Assembly: GCA_025808375.1 (NCBI GenBank)
Contig: CP061009.1
Coordinates: 1,736,001 to 1,800,000 of the forward strand
From: Duncaniella muricolitica
GTDB taxonomy: Bacteria > Bacteroidota > Bacteroidia > Bacteroidales > Muribaculaceae
Length of the DNA: 64,000 nt
Direction of reading: 5' to 3'
Shown here: one piece after another, positions 15,966 to 24,172 of the stretch
How positions within the stretch are numbered: the first letter of the stretch is position 1
Layout: each line of letters starts with the position of its first letter
Notes under the pieces: model-generated
Seen by the model: only the letters and a program-made list of their open reading frames with translations
The model's database searches: none
What the model was told of the DNA's origin: nothing
Program-made: the position numbers and the translations under genes

Positions 15966-17474
15966 ATGGATAAGAAAAGACTTACTGCTGAAAACGGACG
16001 CCCTATCGCCGACAACCAGAATGCTCAGACTGCCGGCCGACCGGGCCCTATGACCGCAAGTGATCCTTGGTATCTTGAGAAAATAGCTCACTTCGACCGT
16101 GAGGTAATACCCGAACGTCGTATGCATGCCAAGGGCTCGGGTGCGTTTGGAACTTTTACTGTCACAGACGATATCACTGAATTTACACGGGCTTCGATAT
16201 TTTCAAAGATAGGCAAGCAGACTCCGTGTCTTGTGAGATTTTCTACTGTGGCCGGCGAGCGTGGCGCGGCTGACGCTGAGCGCGACATCCGTGGCTTTGC
16301 GATGAAATTTTATACCGATGAGGGGAACTGGGATCTTGTAGGCAATAATACGCCTGTGTTTTTCCTGCGTGACCCGTTGAAGTTTCCTGACCTCAATCAT
16401 GCTATCAAGCGCGACCCGCGTACAGGTATGCGCAATCCCACAAGCAACTGGGATTTCTGGACTCTTTTGCCCGAGGCTCTCCATCAGGTGACCATCACCA
16501 TGTCGCCGCGCGGCATACCGGCATCGTTCAGACATATGCACGGCTTTGGAAGCCACACGTTCAGCTTTATCAACAAGGATGATAAACGTGTGTGGGTGAA
16601 ATTTCATTTCCGCACCCTCCAGGGTATTAAAAATCTCACTGATGCCGAGGCAGAGGCTGTCATAGCCAAAGACCGCGAGTCGAATCAGCGCGATCTTTTC
16701 GATGCTATCGAGCGAGGCGACTACCCGCGCTGGAAACTGCAAGTGCAGATTATGACAGAGGAGGAGGCCCGCGAGTATCACATCAACCCGTTTGACCTCA
16801 CTAAAGTGTGGTATCACAAGGATTTCCCGTTGCGTGATGTCGGTATACTCGAACTTAACCGTAATCCCGAAAATTTTTATGCCGAGATAGAACAGGCGGC
16901 GTTCAATCCGTCGAATATAGTCGACGGTATAGGTCTGTCGCCCGACAAGATGCTGCAGGGGCGTCTGTTTTCCTACGGTGACGCCCAGCGTTATCGACTC
17001 GGGGTCAACAGTAATCTCATCCCGGTCAATATGCCGAAATGTCCGTATCATTCCTATCATCGTGACGGCAAGATGCGTACCGACGGCAATCTCGGGGCTA
17101 CAATATCATATGAGCCCAACAGTTTTGGCGAATGGAAGGACTCGCCCGAGCTCAAGCAGCCTCCGCTGGAGCTGCATGGGGAGATGTATAATTATGACGA
17201 GCGCGAGTATGATGACGATTATTATACCCAGCCGGGCAAGTTGTGGCGTCTCATGAGCGATGGCGACAAGAAAGCGACGTGTGACAACACTGCCGCACAG
17301 ATGGATGGAGTGCCGCTTTTCATCAAGCAACGCCACGTACGCGCGTGTCATAACGCCGATGAAGAGTATGGCCGTATGCTGGCCGACGCGCTCGGCATAG
17401 ACCTGGCCGAAGCACTTGTGGCCGAGGACCCGGCTCATCCTGTATGGGACAAGCGCGAATGCGTAAGAAAATAA
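15966..17474 (+). CDS. katA: Heme catalase (clade 3, small subunit)
   Basis: 502 residues from ATG 15966; the longer frame from 15891 adds a segment with no match to the family. It breaks down hydrogen peroxide in the cytoplasm. The catalytic His is at about residue 54 (MHAKGSGAFG), the distal Asn in DLVGNNTPVFFLRDP, and the proximal heme Tyr in RLFSYGDAQRYRLG. FRHMHGFGSHTFSFIN is also typical. Its 3' end is 33 bases from the convergent LysR gene, which could be its regulator (inference). The G-rich tract lies directly upstream. Confidence 0.96.
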   Translation: MDKKRLTAENGRPIADNQNAQTAGRPGPMTASDPWYLEKIAHFDREVIPERRMHAKGSGAFGTFTVTDDITEFTRASIFSKIGKQTPCLVRFSTVAGERGAADAERDIRGFAMKFYTDEGNWDLVGNNTPVFFLRDPLKFPDLNHAIKRDPRTGMRNPTSNWDFWTLLPEALHQVTITMSPRGIPASFRHMHGFGSHTFSFINKDDKRVWVKFHFRTLQGIKNLTDAEAEAVIAKDRESNQRDLFDAIERGDYPRWKLQVQIMTEEEAREYHINPFDLTKVWYHKDFPLRDVGILELNRNPENFYAEIEQAAFNPSNIVDGIGLSPDKMLQGRLFSYGDAQRYRLGVNSNLIPVNMPKCPYHSYHRDGKMRTDGNLGATISYEPNSFGEWKDSPELKQPPLELHGEMYNYDEREYDDDYYTQPGKLWRLMSDGDKKATCDNTAAQMDGVPLFIKQRHVRACHNADEEYGRMLADALGIDLAEALVAEDPAHPVWDKRECVRK

Positions 17475-17500
17475 TCGGTCAATATATTTCTCTCTCTCAG

Positions 17501-17544
17501 ACGCCGTCAAGTGAACCATCCGTGAACGCGGGCCTTGACGGCGT
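17501..17544. terminator. Inverted repeat between katA and the LysR gene
   Basis: Perfect 11-base arms (17501-17511 and 17534-17544). It overlaps the 3' end of the LysR coding region, so it probably serves as a shared terminator for the convergent genes. Confidence 0.5.
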
Positions 17545-18412
17545 TTGACTCACGCAGCATATGGATGAAACGAAGAGCCGAGTGCTTGCGGTAACAGTTG
17601 CGGAGCATGTGGACACATCCTTCCATCTCGTTGGATGGCAAGTCGAGCGGTATGGCTTTAACTCCGAGCTGGTTGTAGACGGTAGCTTCGGCGAGGACAG
17701 TGACCATGTTGCTGTGCTTGATGAGTTCGAGCAGAATGTTGACCTCGTTGAGCTCGATGCGTATGTCGAGCTGTCCGGACCTGGCCGAGAGATAATGGTC
17801 AAAAGCATTGCGAGCCTGAAGTCCTTTGGATGGAAGCGCGAGATTGTAACGGCTCAGATCGGCGATGCCAATACGCTCCTTGCAAGCAAGAGGATGTCCA
17901 TCGCGCACGATGACGGCAAGATGATTGTCAAACAGGACGTGAGACTCTATCTCTTCGATTCTTACCGATGGACGGAACGCCAGCACGAAATCGACCGAGC
18001 GCGACTGGAGCATCTCCATAAGTTCGGCCATCGGTTTGTAGAAGATATTGAGCCGCACGTTGGGGTATTCGCGGGTGAATTCTATAAGGGTCTCGGTGAG
18101 TATGGGGCTGAACGAGTAGGTCACGCCTATGTTGAGAGAGCCAGAGGCGAGATTGGAGAGGTCGTTGATGCGTGCGATGCATGTGTCGGCGTCATACACC
18201 GTGCGCCGCGCATAGGGGAGGAGTTCCTGTCCGGCTTCGGTCAGGCTTATGGCATGGGCGTGACGCTCAAAGAGTTGTATGCCGAGCTCGTCCTCAAGCT
18301 GCTTCACTTGTTGCGACAGTGTGCTCTGCGCCACGTTGAGCGCGCGGGCCGCGTCGGAAAAGTTGAGCAGTTCGGCGGCTTTTACGAAATATTTTATCTG
18401 ACGGAGTTCCAT
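17507..18412 (-). CDS. LysR-family transcriptional regulator (OxyR-like)
   Basis: 301 residues. The N-terminal winged helix (1-60: MELRQIKYFVKAAELLNFSD, then AARALNVAQSTLSQQVKQLE) is followed by a LysR substrate-binding domain (about 90-295). It converges on katA, as peroxide regulators often do. A Cys lies near residue 275 and another near 269, but the OxyR disulfide pair cannot be assigned with confidence. A TACCTTTG box ends five bases before the ATG, so the message may be leaderless. It could also be a CynR- or CysB-type regulator. Confidence 0.85.
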   Translation of the reverse strand: MELRQIKYFVKAAELLNFSDAARALNVAQSTLSQQVKQLEDELGIQLFERHAHAISLTEAGQELLPYARRTVYDADTCIARINDLSNLASGSLNIGVTYSFSPILTETLIEFTREYPNVRLNIFYKPMAELMEMLQSRSVDFVLAFRPSVRIEEIESHVLFDNHLAVIVRDGHPLACKERIGIADLSRYNLALPSKGLQARNAFDHYLSARSGQLDIRIELNEVNILLELIKHSNMVTVLAEATVYNQLGVKAIPLDLPSNEMEGCVHMLRNCYRKHSALRFIHMLRESNAVKARVHGWFT

Positions 18413-18417
18413 GGAGG

Positions 18418-18425
18418 CAAAGGTA
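18418..18425 (-). promoter_or_regulatory. -7 box TACCTTTG abutting the LysR start
   Basis: Exact TAnnTTTG on the minus strand, five bases before the ATG at 18412. Confidence 0.6.
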
Positions 18426-18432
18426 CGAAAAA

Positions 18433-18924
18433 TCAGCGAGTAGCCTGAAAAGAAATCTTTTTAAACAGGAATATAGGGATGTTGGCACCAATGACCATGC
18501 CCAGAATAATAAGCAGGCAGGTGGTGGAGTTGAAGGCAAGACTGTAGAGGCTGCCTATATTGTCGGGCGACGGGCTGCTGACACACGATATGAGAGCCGC
18601 GATGGAGCGGTAGGCATACATGCCCGGAATCATCGGCAGCAGCGACGGGAAAAGACAAGCCTCGGCCGGCACTCTCACCACCGGGGCGAGGAGCACGGCA
18701 AGGAGTCCGATGGCAAAGGCAGCGGCCGTGCTGGCCAGAATGATGTTGATATTGCCGAGGCATGGCGACATCATGACATAGCGCAGCGCGTGGCCTACGG
18801 CTGCGGCGAGTCCGCATATGATGAATGTGCGGGCCGGAGTGTGGCTGATGCTCGAAAAACCGATGGCAGCCATCGCAGCAAAGAATCCGTCCTCAAGAAT
18901 GTTTTGTAGAAGTAAGTGTTCCAT
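18433..18924 (-). CDS. Threonine/serine exporter, small subunit (ThrE C-terminal type)
   Basis: 163 residues, mostly hydrophobic, with about four or five membrane segments. It matches the short DUF3815/ThrE_2 half of split ThrE exporters: LPMIPGMYAYRSIAAL is the typical proline-glycine segment. It lies three bases after the long subunit (18928-19725), so the two are translated together. Probable role: export of small amino acids such as threonine or serine, by family analogy. Confidence 0.85.
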   Translation of the reverse strand: MEHLLLQNILEDGFFAAMAAIGFSSISHTPARTFIICGLAAAVGHALRYVMMSPCLGNINIILASTAAAFAIGLLAVLLAPVVRVPAEACLFPSLLPMIPGMYAYRSIAALISCVSSPSPDNIGSLYSLAFNSTTCLLIILGMVIGANIPIFLFKKISFQATR

Positions 18925-18927
18925 AGA

Positions 18928-19725
18928 CTACACGTGATTTATGCCCATGAGCGAAAGTCCGGCACACATGCCGATAGACAGGCATGCCGTCAGCACGCAG
19001 GCGTCCATAAAACGGCTCAGCGAGCACAGGTAATGACGGTCGATGAGGTCGCTTGCCGAATTGATGTAAGGCACCCCCGGGATGAGGTAGAGCACGCTTG
19101 TGGCTATGGCAGTGCCCGGGGTGTCGCCCCAGCCAAAGAGTTGCGCTCCTGTGGCGATTACAGTCGAGATAAACGCGCAGGCCATAAACACAAGACGCAC
19201 GTCAAGGCGGGCTTTCAGGAGGATATGTTTCAACTCAAAGCCTGCGAAGGTCGCCGCAAACACCACCAGCATGGCGGCGGCATCGCCTCCGAACAACCGA
19301 CAGAACGAGGCGTTGGCGAGCGATGTGAGCAGCACTGTGAGCTGAGTGGTGGAGTAGGGGGTGGTTATGATTTTGTCAAAGAGAGCTTTGGCCTGACAGT
19401 AGGATAGTTTCCTGTCGGCGATTTTCCAACTGAGGCTGCTCAGACGGGTGTTGAGGTCAAAATTGATGCCGCATGTCACCATCTGACGCTGATAGGTGGC
19501 CTGAGAGCCGGTGGCAGAGTCTTTGAGTGTCAGGCTTATGTGTTTAGGCATAATGGTGATGCATATGTCATAGCCGAGGGCGCGTGCTATGCGGCCCGAG
19601 TTTTTTTCGATGCGCATGCAGGTGGCTCCGCATCCCCACAGCCATGCCGTGTAGTCGGCTATGAAGTCGCCCGCATCGGCCAGTTGACAAGAGGACTGAA
19701 CAGGAGGGTTATTCGTCAAATTCAT
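18928..19725 (-). CDS. Threonine/serine exporter, large subunit (ThrE N-terminal type)
   Basis: 265 residues from ATG 19725, which overlaps the end of the small upstream ORF by 17 bases; an earlier start at 19764 is possible. The soluble N-terminal half (DUF1212 type: AWLWGCGATCMRIEKNSGRI) precedes about five membrane segments, including YLIPGVPYINSASDLIDRHY. In Bacteroidales the ThrE function is commonly split across two genes, as here. Confidence 0.87.
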   Translation of the reverse strand: MNLTNNPPVQSSCQLADAGDFIADYTAWLWGCGATCMRIEKNSGRIARALGYDICITIMPKHISLTLKDSATGSQATYQRQMVTCGINFDLNTRLSSLSWKIADRKLSYCQAKALFDKIITTPYSTTQLTVLLTSLANASFCRLFGGDAAAMLVVFAATFAGFELKHILLKARLDVRLVFMACAFISTVIATGAQLFGWGDTPGTAIATSVLYLIPGVPYINSASDLIDRHYLCSLSRFMDACVLTACLSIGMCAGLSLMGINHV

Positions 19726-19900
19726 CGTCTTCAAGTTTGTCGCCCGGTATATAGAAGATGTCACGTTCGCGCGAGAGGCCTATGAGATGATGGTGCTTGC
19801 GGCTCCTTTTGTGCGACACCAGATAGTGGATGAAATTTACAAGGAATGTCAGAAGGACGATTCCGACGGTTATATACCAGAAATACATAAGGTGTGTCAT
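19709..19900 (-). CDS. Small single-pass membrane protein
   Basis: 63 residues: one membrane helix (MYFWYITVGIVLLTFLVNFI), a His- and Lys-rich stretch (HKRSRKHHHLIGLSRER) and an acidic tail. It ends overlapping the start of the ThrE large subunit, and a TACTTTTG box lies 43 bases upstream, so it appears to lead a three-gene operon. Function unknown; the coupling suggests an accessory to the exporter. Confidence 0.6.
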   Translation of the reverse strand: MTHLMYFWYITVGIVLLTFLVNFIHYLVSHKRSRKHHHLIGLSRERDIFYIPGDKLEDDEFDE

Positions 19901-19943
19901 AGGACTTGGATCATTAAAAAGTTGCTTGTTCTCATTTCATATA

Positions 19944-19951
19944 CAAAAGTA
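19944..19951 (-). promoter_or_regulatory. -7 box TACTTTTG of the ThrE operon
   Basis: Exact TAnnTTTG on the minus strand, 43 bases before the small-membrane-protein ATG at 19900. Confidence 0.55.
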
Positions 19952-20072
19952 CAATCGGGAGCCGCGAAAGGATTGATGAGTATTGATGTTTTTTTCGATA
20001 GCTGCAATCGGTAAATACGATAATGCTTATGGGTCGGGATGTGAAAAAATCATTACTTTTATCTTTTCTCTA

Positions 20073-20888
20073 ATGTATACATATATGATAAACAGGTACA
20101 AAACATTTCTTATGCGCCAGGATCTGGCACCAAACACCATACGTTCGTATGTGTGGACCGTGACCGATTTTCTTGAAAAATATCCGGAGGTGACACGCGA
20201 AAACCTTTTGGCTTACAAGGGTTATCTTATGGAACACCATAAGCCGCAGACTGTCAACCTGCGGTTGCAGGCTATCAATAAATATCTGGAGTATATGAAG
20301 AAAGACCGGCTTAAAATGAGTTTCGTAAAGGTGCAGCAGAAGAATTTTCTTGAGAATGTCATCAGCAATGCCGATTACAGATTTCTGAAGACGAGTCTGA
20401 AGAACGGAGGCCACACGTCGTGGTATTTTGTAGTGTGGTTTCTTACGGCCACCGGAGCCCGTGTGAGCGAACTGTTGCAGATCAAGGCCGAGCATGTGCA
20501 GCAGGGCTATCTTGACATCTATTCCAAGGGGGGCAAGATGAGGCGTCTCTACATACCGAAGAGACTGCGCACCGAGGCGATGCAATGGCTCGGAAAGAGA
20601 CGCATCGAGTCGGGCTATATATTCCTCAACCGTTTTGGCGAACGCATAACGGCCCGAGGCATATCCCAGCAACTGAAACTTTTTGCAGGGAGGTATGGCA
20701 TAAATACGGCTGTCGTGTATCCGCATTCGTTCCGCCACCGTTTTGCCAAAAATTTTCTCGAACGATACAATAATCTCGCGCTTCTTGCCGATCTCATGGG
20801 CCATGAGAGTATCGAGACTACCCGTATATATCTGCGACGCACTGCCACAGAGCAGCAGACGATTGTCGATAAGATAGTCAACTGGTGA
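20073..20888 (+). CDS. Tyrosine recombinase (XerC/D-like)
   Basis: 271 residues from ATG 20073 (20085 also possible; the open frame begins further up). SAM-like N-terminal domain (about 1-90), then a catalytic domain with Arg in TGARVSELLQI, Lys in SKGGKMRRL, the HSFRHRF box, GHES and the nucleophile Tyr in TTRIYLRR. It stands alone with no adjacent element genes and no obvious invertible repeat pair around it, so it may be a chromosomal Xer-type or an orphan recombinase. A strong hairpin follows 31 bases after the stop. Confidence 0.88.
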   Translation: MYTYMINRYKTFLMRQDLAPNTIRSYVWTVTDFLEKYPEVTRENLLAYKGYLMEHHKPQTVNLRLQAINKYLEYMKKDRLKMSFVKVQQKNFLENVISNADYRFLKTSLKNGGHTSWYFVVWFLTATGARVSELLQIKAEHVQQGYLDIYSKGGKMRRLYIPKRLRTEAMQWLGKRRIESGYIFLNRFGERITARGISQQLKLFAGRYGINTAVVYPHSFRHRFAKNFLERYNNLALLADLMGHESIETTRIYLRRTATEQQTIVDKIVNW

Positions 20889-20919
20889 AGGCGGTAAGAA
20901 GAGTCGGGCCGCAAAGATT

Positions 20920-20962
20920 CAGCCCCTGTGTATGCGTCATGGATGGGCATACACAGGGGCTG
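20920..20962. terminator. Perfect 16-base hairpin after the recombinase gene
   Basis: Arms 20920-20935 and 20947-20962 are perfectly complementary with an 11-base loop. It lies between convergent genes. There is no T-run on either side, so it may work with Rho or act as a transcript-end stabiliser. Confidence 0.65.
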
Positions 20963-20988
20963 TGACTCTTGGAGGGATGTGGCGGTTT

Positions 20989-21813
20989 TTACAGACTTAG
21001 GACCGGAGCTTTTGGCGTGTCGAAGTTTTGGGAGAGTATCGGGGCGAACGGAGAGTGGAGTGAGCGGGCATTGGCCGGACATCTCTTCACGCAGGCGCAA
21101 CATTTGATGCACTTCGAGCCGTCGACGCTCAGACAGTCGTCGCCGATAGCTCCGACAGGGCATATGTCGATACATTGGCCGCACTGTGAGCATAAGGCGG
21201 TGTTGACCTCGGGTAGAAATTTGCGGGGCGTGACTGCCTGTTGTTTTTGATAGCCGGTCACGAAGTTGCGGAAGTTGAGTAGAGACTCTTCAGGCGACGG
21301 GCGGTCGTGGAGCCGGGTAGTGTCGATCCGTTCGAGCGTCCCGGCCAAGAGGTGCCGGCCGATGTTGCGGCCAAATTCACGGGCGGACTCTATGTCGTCG
21401 GCATCGGGGCGTCCGACAGCTATCGGGGTAGCCGATGATGAGTAGGAGTGTTCGCCGATGAATGCTCCGGCGGCTACGGGCATGAAACCGAGTGATGTGG
21501 CAAAGTCGGCCATGTCGTTGAGCGCGTTTTCAAAAGCGCGGTTGCCATAGACGGCTACGAGCACACACGGGGAGTCCGGGCCTTTGATTGCGGTCAGGCG
21601 GGTTTTGGCTATGGGAGCCATTTTGCCTCCGTAGACGGGAGCGGCTATCACGGTGATATCGTCAGGGTCGGCCACGAAGGTCTCGGCAGGTCGACAGGTG
21701 GTGTCGCAGATTATGGATTCACATTTTATTGTGTCCATGATGCCCGAGGCAATGGCACTGACTATCTTTGCTGTAGTGCCGGTAGGTGAGAATGTTACGG
21801 TGCGTAGTGTCAT
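20989..21813 (-). CDS. Flavodoxin plus 2x[4Fe-4S] ferredoxin fusion (EFR1 type)
   Basis: 274 residues from ATG 21813; the longer frame to 21927 lies inside the preceding gene. Residues 1-170 form a flavodoxin domain (VTFSPTGTTAKIVSAI FMN loop, AAPVYGGKMAP, VAVYGNRAFENAL). The C-terminal part has two CxxCxxCxxxCP clusters (CSQCGQCIDICP and CIKCCACVKRCP). Such proteins move electrons between flavin and iron-sulphur partners. It is the last gene of a five-gene redox operon, five bases after the ECF component. Confidence 0.9.
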   Translation of the reverse strand: MTLRTVTFSPTGTTAKIVSAIASGIMDTIKCESIICDTTCRPAETFVADPDDITVIAAPVYGGKMAPIAKTRLTAIKGPDSPCVLVAVYGNRAFENALNDMADFATSLGFMPVAAGAFIGEHSYSSSATPIAVGRPDADDIESAREFGRNIGRHLLAGTLERIDTTRLHDRPSPEESLLNFRNFVTGYQKQQAVTPRKFLPEVNTALCSQCGQCIDICPVGAIGDDCLSVDGSKCIKCCACVKRCPANARSLHSPFAPILSQNFDTPKAPVLSL

Positions 21814-21818
21814 GGCTG

Positions 21819-22313
21819 CTATTTTTTCGGTAATATGAGATAACCTCCGGCTATCTGGAGAAGCATGCCGGGGATGCCCATGCGGAAGTCCTGACAGGCA
21901 AGCATGAAGTCGCCTTTCATCACCCATTCGCCAATGGTGCTGATGGTCTGATAGCTAAGCACTACAGCTATGAGCAACAGCAGGGATGTGTGGCGGAAAC
22001 GAGCGGCTGTGAGTCCGGCTATGACTGCGAGAAGCGTGGATTTGAGCATGATGGCCGGAAGAGCTGCCACGGGCGGCATGCCGAAAAGAAGTGAGTTGAT
22101 GACTGGTGACGCCAATGCTGTGAGCAGCCCTACGCGCCATCCATACATGTAGGCTCCTATGAGGGTAAAGAAGTAGATTGGCAGCCAGATGATGCCGCCC
22201 TGAGGGATGAGGTGAAACAGTTGGGGCAACACTATGTTTCCTGCGATGAATAGTGCCGCCATGAGATATGTCTCGGTCTCTTTGAAACGTAGGGTGGTGA
22301 GTGTGAGGGTCAT
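21819..22313 (-). CDS. ECF-type transporter substrate-binding (S) component
   Basis: 164 residues with about five membrane helices (MAALFIAGNIVLPQLFHLIP, IIWLPIYFFTLIGAYMYG, VGLLTALASPVINSLLFGMP). The spacing and the Pro-rich loops resemble ECF S-components such as vitamin or cofactor carriers. The start overlaps the DUF1893 stop (ATGA). The substrate is unknown; given its neighbours, a flavin- or Fe-S-related precursor is a guess. No ECF ATPase genes are nearby. Confidence 0.7.
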   Translation of the reverse strand: MTLTLTTLRFKETETYLMAALFIAGNIVLPQLFHLIPQGGIIWLPIYFFTLIGAYMYGWRVGLLTALASPVINSLLFGMPPVAALPAIMLKSTLLAVIAGLTAARFRHTSLLLLIAVVLSYQTISTIGEWVMKGDFMLACQDFRMGIPGMLLQIAGGYLILPKK

Positions 22314-22738
22314 TGTTGGGTAAGTGAATTGACAAACGATTGGATGAGCGGCAGGCATTCAGTCGGAGTGGACGCATCGGCACACAGCCGCTCGACCGGG
22401 CAAATGTCTGTGCCGGAACGATTGATGATATTGGGGACGCATGTGCAGTATGTGACCGTGATGCCATAAGTGGAGAGCATTTCGAGAGCCGGCCGGCTTA
22501 TGGTGTCGGCATAGACAGCCGCAACGCCTCCTGCTGTCATGAGGGCGGCTGCCCCCTTGCCGACAACTTTGTCGGCGATGAAGCTGCCGGCAAGCAGGGT
22601 AGGGGTCGCGGTGAGGATGCGCAGCAGGTCTTTGACTCCGCGTTCATGACAGATTGTCCTGCCGGTCCCGTTGTCGATGATGCATGAGCATCCCAGAGTG
22701 TGGAGCATGTCGACTGTCTCCTGTAGGCGTGGTGTCAT
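22310..22738 (-). CDS. DUF1893 domain protein
   Basis: 142 residues from ATG 22738, overlapping the aldo-keto reductase stop. It shows the DUF1893 pattern: SCIIDNGTGRTICHERGVKDLLRIL, ADKVVGKGAAALMTAGGVAAVYAD. Members have a cytidine-deaminase-like fold without an assigned activity. Cys residues late in the protein (TYCTCVPNI, CPVERLC) could bind metal. Its place inside a redox operon is the best clue to its role. Confidence 0.85.
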   Translation of the reverse strand: MTPRLQETVDMLHTLGCSCIIDNGTGRTICHERGVKDLLRILTATPTLLAGSFIADKVVGKGAAALMTAGGVAAVYADTISRPALEMLSTYGITVTYCTCVPNIINRSGTDICPVERLCADASTPTECLPLIQSFVNSLTQQ

Positions 22739-24156
22739 GACGGATTGGTCTTTAGCATTTCGACAAACCGGTCGATGCGTTGCAGTTCGGAGGGTATGTC
22801 TATGTTTTGCGGGCAGTGGGGCGAGCACTGGTTGCATCCTATGCAGTGGTTGGCCTGACGCAGCCGCGGGACGGAGCGGTCATAGCCCACAAGGAATGCG
22901 CGACGGGCCGAGGCATAGTTGGCACTGCGAGTCGACGCCGGCACGTTGTCTTCATTGATACATTTGTTGTAGTGCAGCAATATGGATGGTATGTCGATGC
23001 CATAGGGGCATGGCATACAGTATTTGCAGTCGTTGCACGGGATGGTCGGGTAGGTCATCATCAGATCGGCCGTGTCGTAGAGAAACTGTGTCTCTTCCTC
23101 CGATAGCGGGTCGAGAGGACAATATGTGAGAAGATTGTCCTCGAGATGTTCCATATAGGTCATGCCGCTGAGCACTGTCAGCACTCTTTCGGGTGAGCCT
23201 GCAAAACGGAAAGCCCACGATGCCACACTCCGCTCGGGCTCACGCTGTTTGAACCGTGTTACGATGTGGTCGGGTACTTTGGACAGGCGTCCGCCAAGCA
23301 GGGGCTCCATTATGACTACCGGGATGCCGCGACGGTCAAGCTCGTTGTAGAGATATTCGGCATCGGTGTTGCGTGGATTTACCTCCTTGGCATGCTTCCA
23401 GTCAACATAGTTGAGCTGAATCTGCACGAAATCCCATTTGTATCTGTCGTGTTCGGCCAGCAGGCGGTCAAACACTGCGATGTCGCCGTGGTAGGAGAAT
23501 CCGAGGTTGCGTATCCGTCCTGCTTCGCGTTCGGCCATGAGGTAGTCGAGCACTCCGTTGTTGATGTAACGGTCCTCAAACGTCTTCATGGCGTCGTCAC
23601 CCATGCCTATGCCGTGGAGGAGCATGTAGTCGATGTAATCGGTCTGAAGTTCCTTGAGCGAATTGTGATACATTGCCAGCGACGCTTCGCGTGACCATGT
23701 GGAGGGAGAGAAGTTGGAAAGTTTGGTCGCGATATAATACGTGTCTCTCGGATAGCGGCTCAGTGCTATGCCTGTGACACGTTCGGAGAGCCCTTTGCAG
23801 TAGGCGGGCGATGTGTCGAAATAATTCACTCCGTGGGCTATGGCAGTGTCGACGAGGCGGTTGACCGTCTCCTGGTCAATCACGTCGTCATCGCCGTTTT
23901 CATCGGGTTTTGTCGGCCAGCGCATGCAGCCATATCCGAGTATCGACACCTTTTCGCCGGTCTTTGGGTTTGTGCGGTAGGTCATCTTGCCGTCGGGGAC
24001 CGCAACAGAGGACGACAGCCCTCCGGCAGCTTTCCTTCCGGCCGATTCACATCCGGCCAGGGCGAGGCCTGTCACGGTGGCTCCGAGACCGATACGTTTC
24101 AGGAAGTCGCGACGCGAACGTGGACTATTATTGTTATTGCTGTTATTGTTATTCAT
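22735..24156 (-). CDS. Exported aldo/keto reductase with C-terminal 4Fe-4S domain
   Basis: 473 residues from ATG 24156 (24195 also possible). An Asn/Ser run is followed by a Tat signal SRRDFLKRIGLGATV and a lipobox-like ALAGC, so it is probably a Tat-exported lipoprotein. The aldo-keto reductase barrel (about 60-380) shows NYFDTSPAYCKG and MLLHGIG. The C-terminal tail has Cys clusters CNDCKYCMPCPYGIDIP and CIGCNQCSPHCP, giving two Fe-S sites. It is the second gene of the operon, after the membrane polyferredoxin. The substrate is unknown. Confidence 0.9.
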   Translation of the reverse strand: MNNNNSNNNNSPRSRRDFLKRIGLGATVTGLALAGCESAGRKAAGGLSSSVAVPDGKMTYRTNPKTGEKVSILGYGCMRWPTKPDENGDDDVIDQETVNRLVDTAIAHGVNYFDTSPAYCKGLSERVTGIALSRYPRDTYYIATKLSNFSPSTWSREASLAMYHNSLKELQTDYIDYMLLHGIGMGDDAMKTFEDRYINNGVLDYLMAEREAGRIRNLGFSYHGDIAVFDRLLAEHDRYKWDFVQIQLNYVDWKHAKEVNPRNTDAEYLYNELDRRGIPVVIMEPLLGGRLSKVPDHIVTRFKQREPERSVASWAFRFAGSPERVLTVLSGMTYMEHLEDNLLTYCPLDPLSEEETQFLYDTADLMMTYPTIPCNDCKYCMPCPYGIDIPSILLHYNKCINEDNVPASTRSANYASARRAFLVGYDRSVPRLRQANHCIGCNQCSPHCPQNIDIPSELQRIDRFVEMLKTNPS

Positions 24157-24172
24157 TGGTAGAGATGACTTG

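Noticed and set aside
17561..18448. Long plus-strand ORF opposite the LysR gene
   Set aside because: A shadow of the LysR coding region. The minus strand has clear HTH and substrate-binding domains, and the opposite protein has none.
20070..20804. Long minus-strand ORF opposite the tyrosine recombinase
   Set aside because: The plus strand carries all recombinase catalytic residues; the opposite frame is a shadow.
19983..20962. Invertible promoter (phase switch) near the orphan tyrosine recombinase
   Set aside because: I looked for long inverted repeats flanking a promoter on both sides of the gene. The only strong inverted repeat (20920-20962) is a simple short-loop hairpin.
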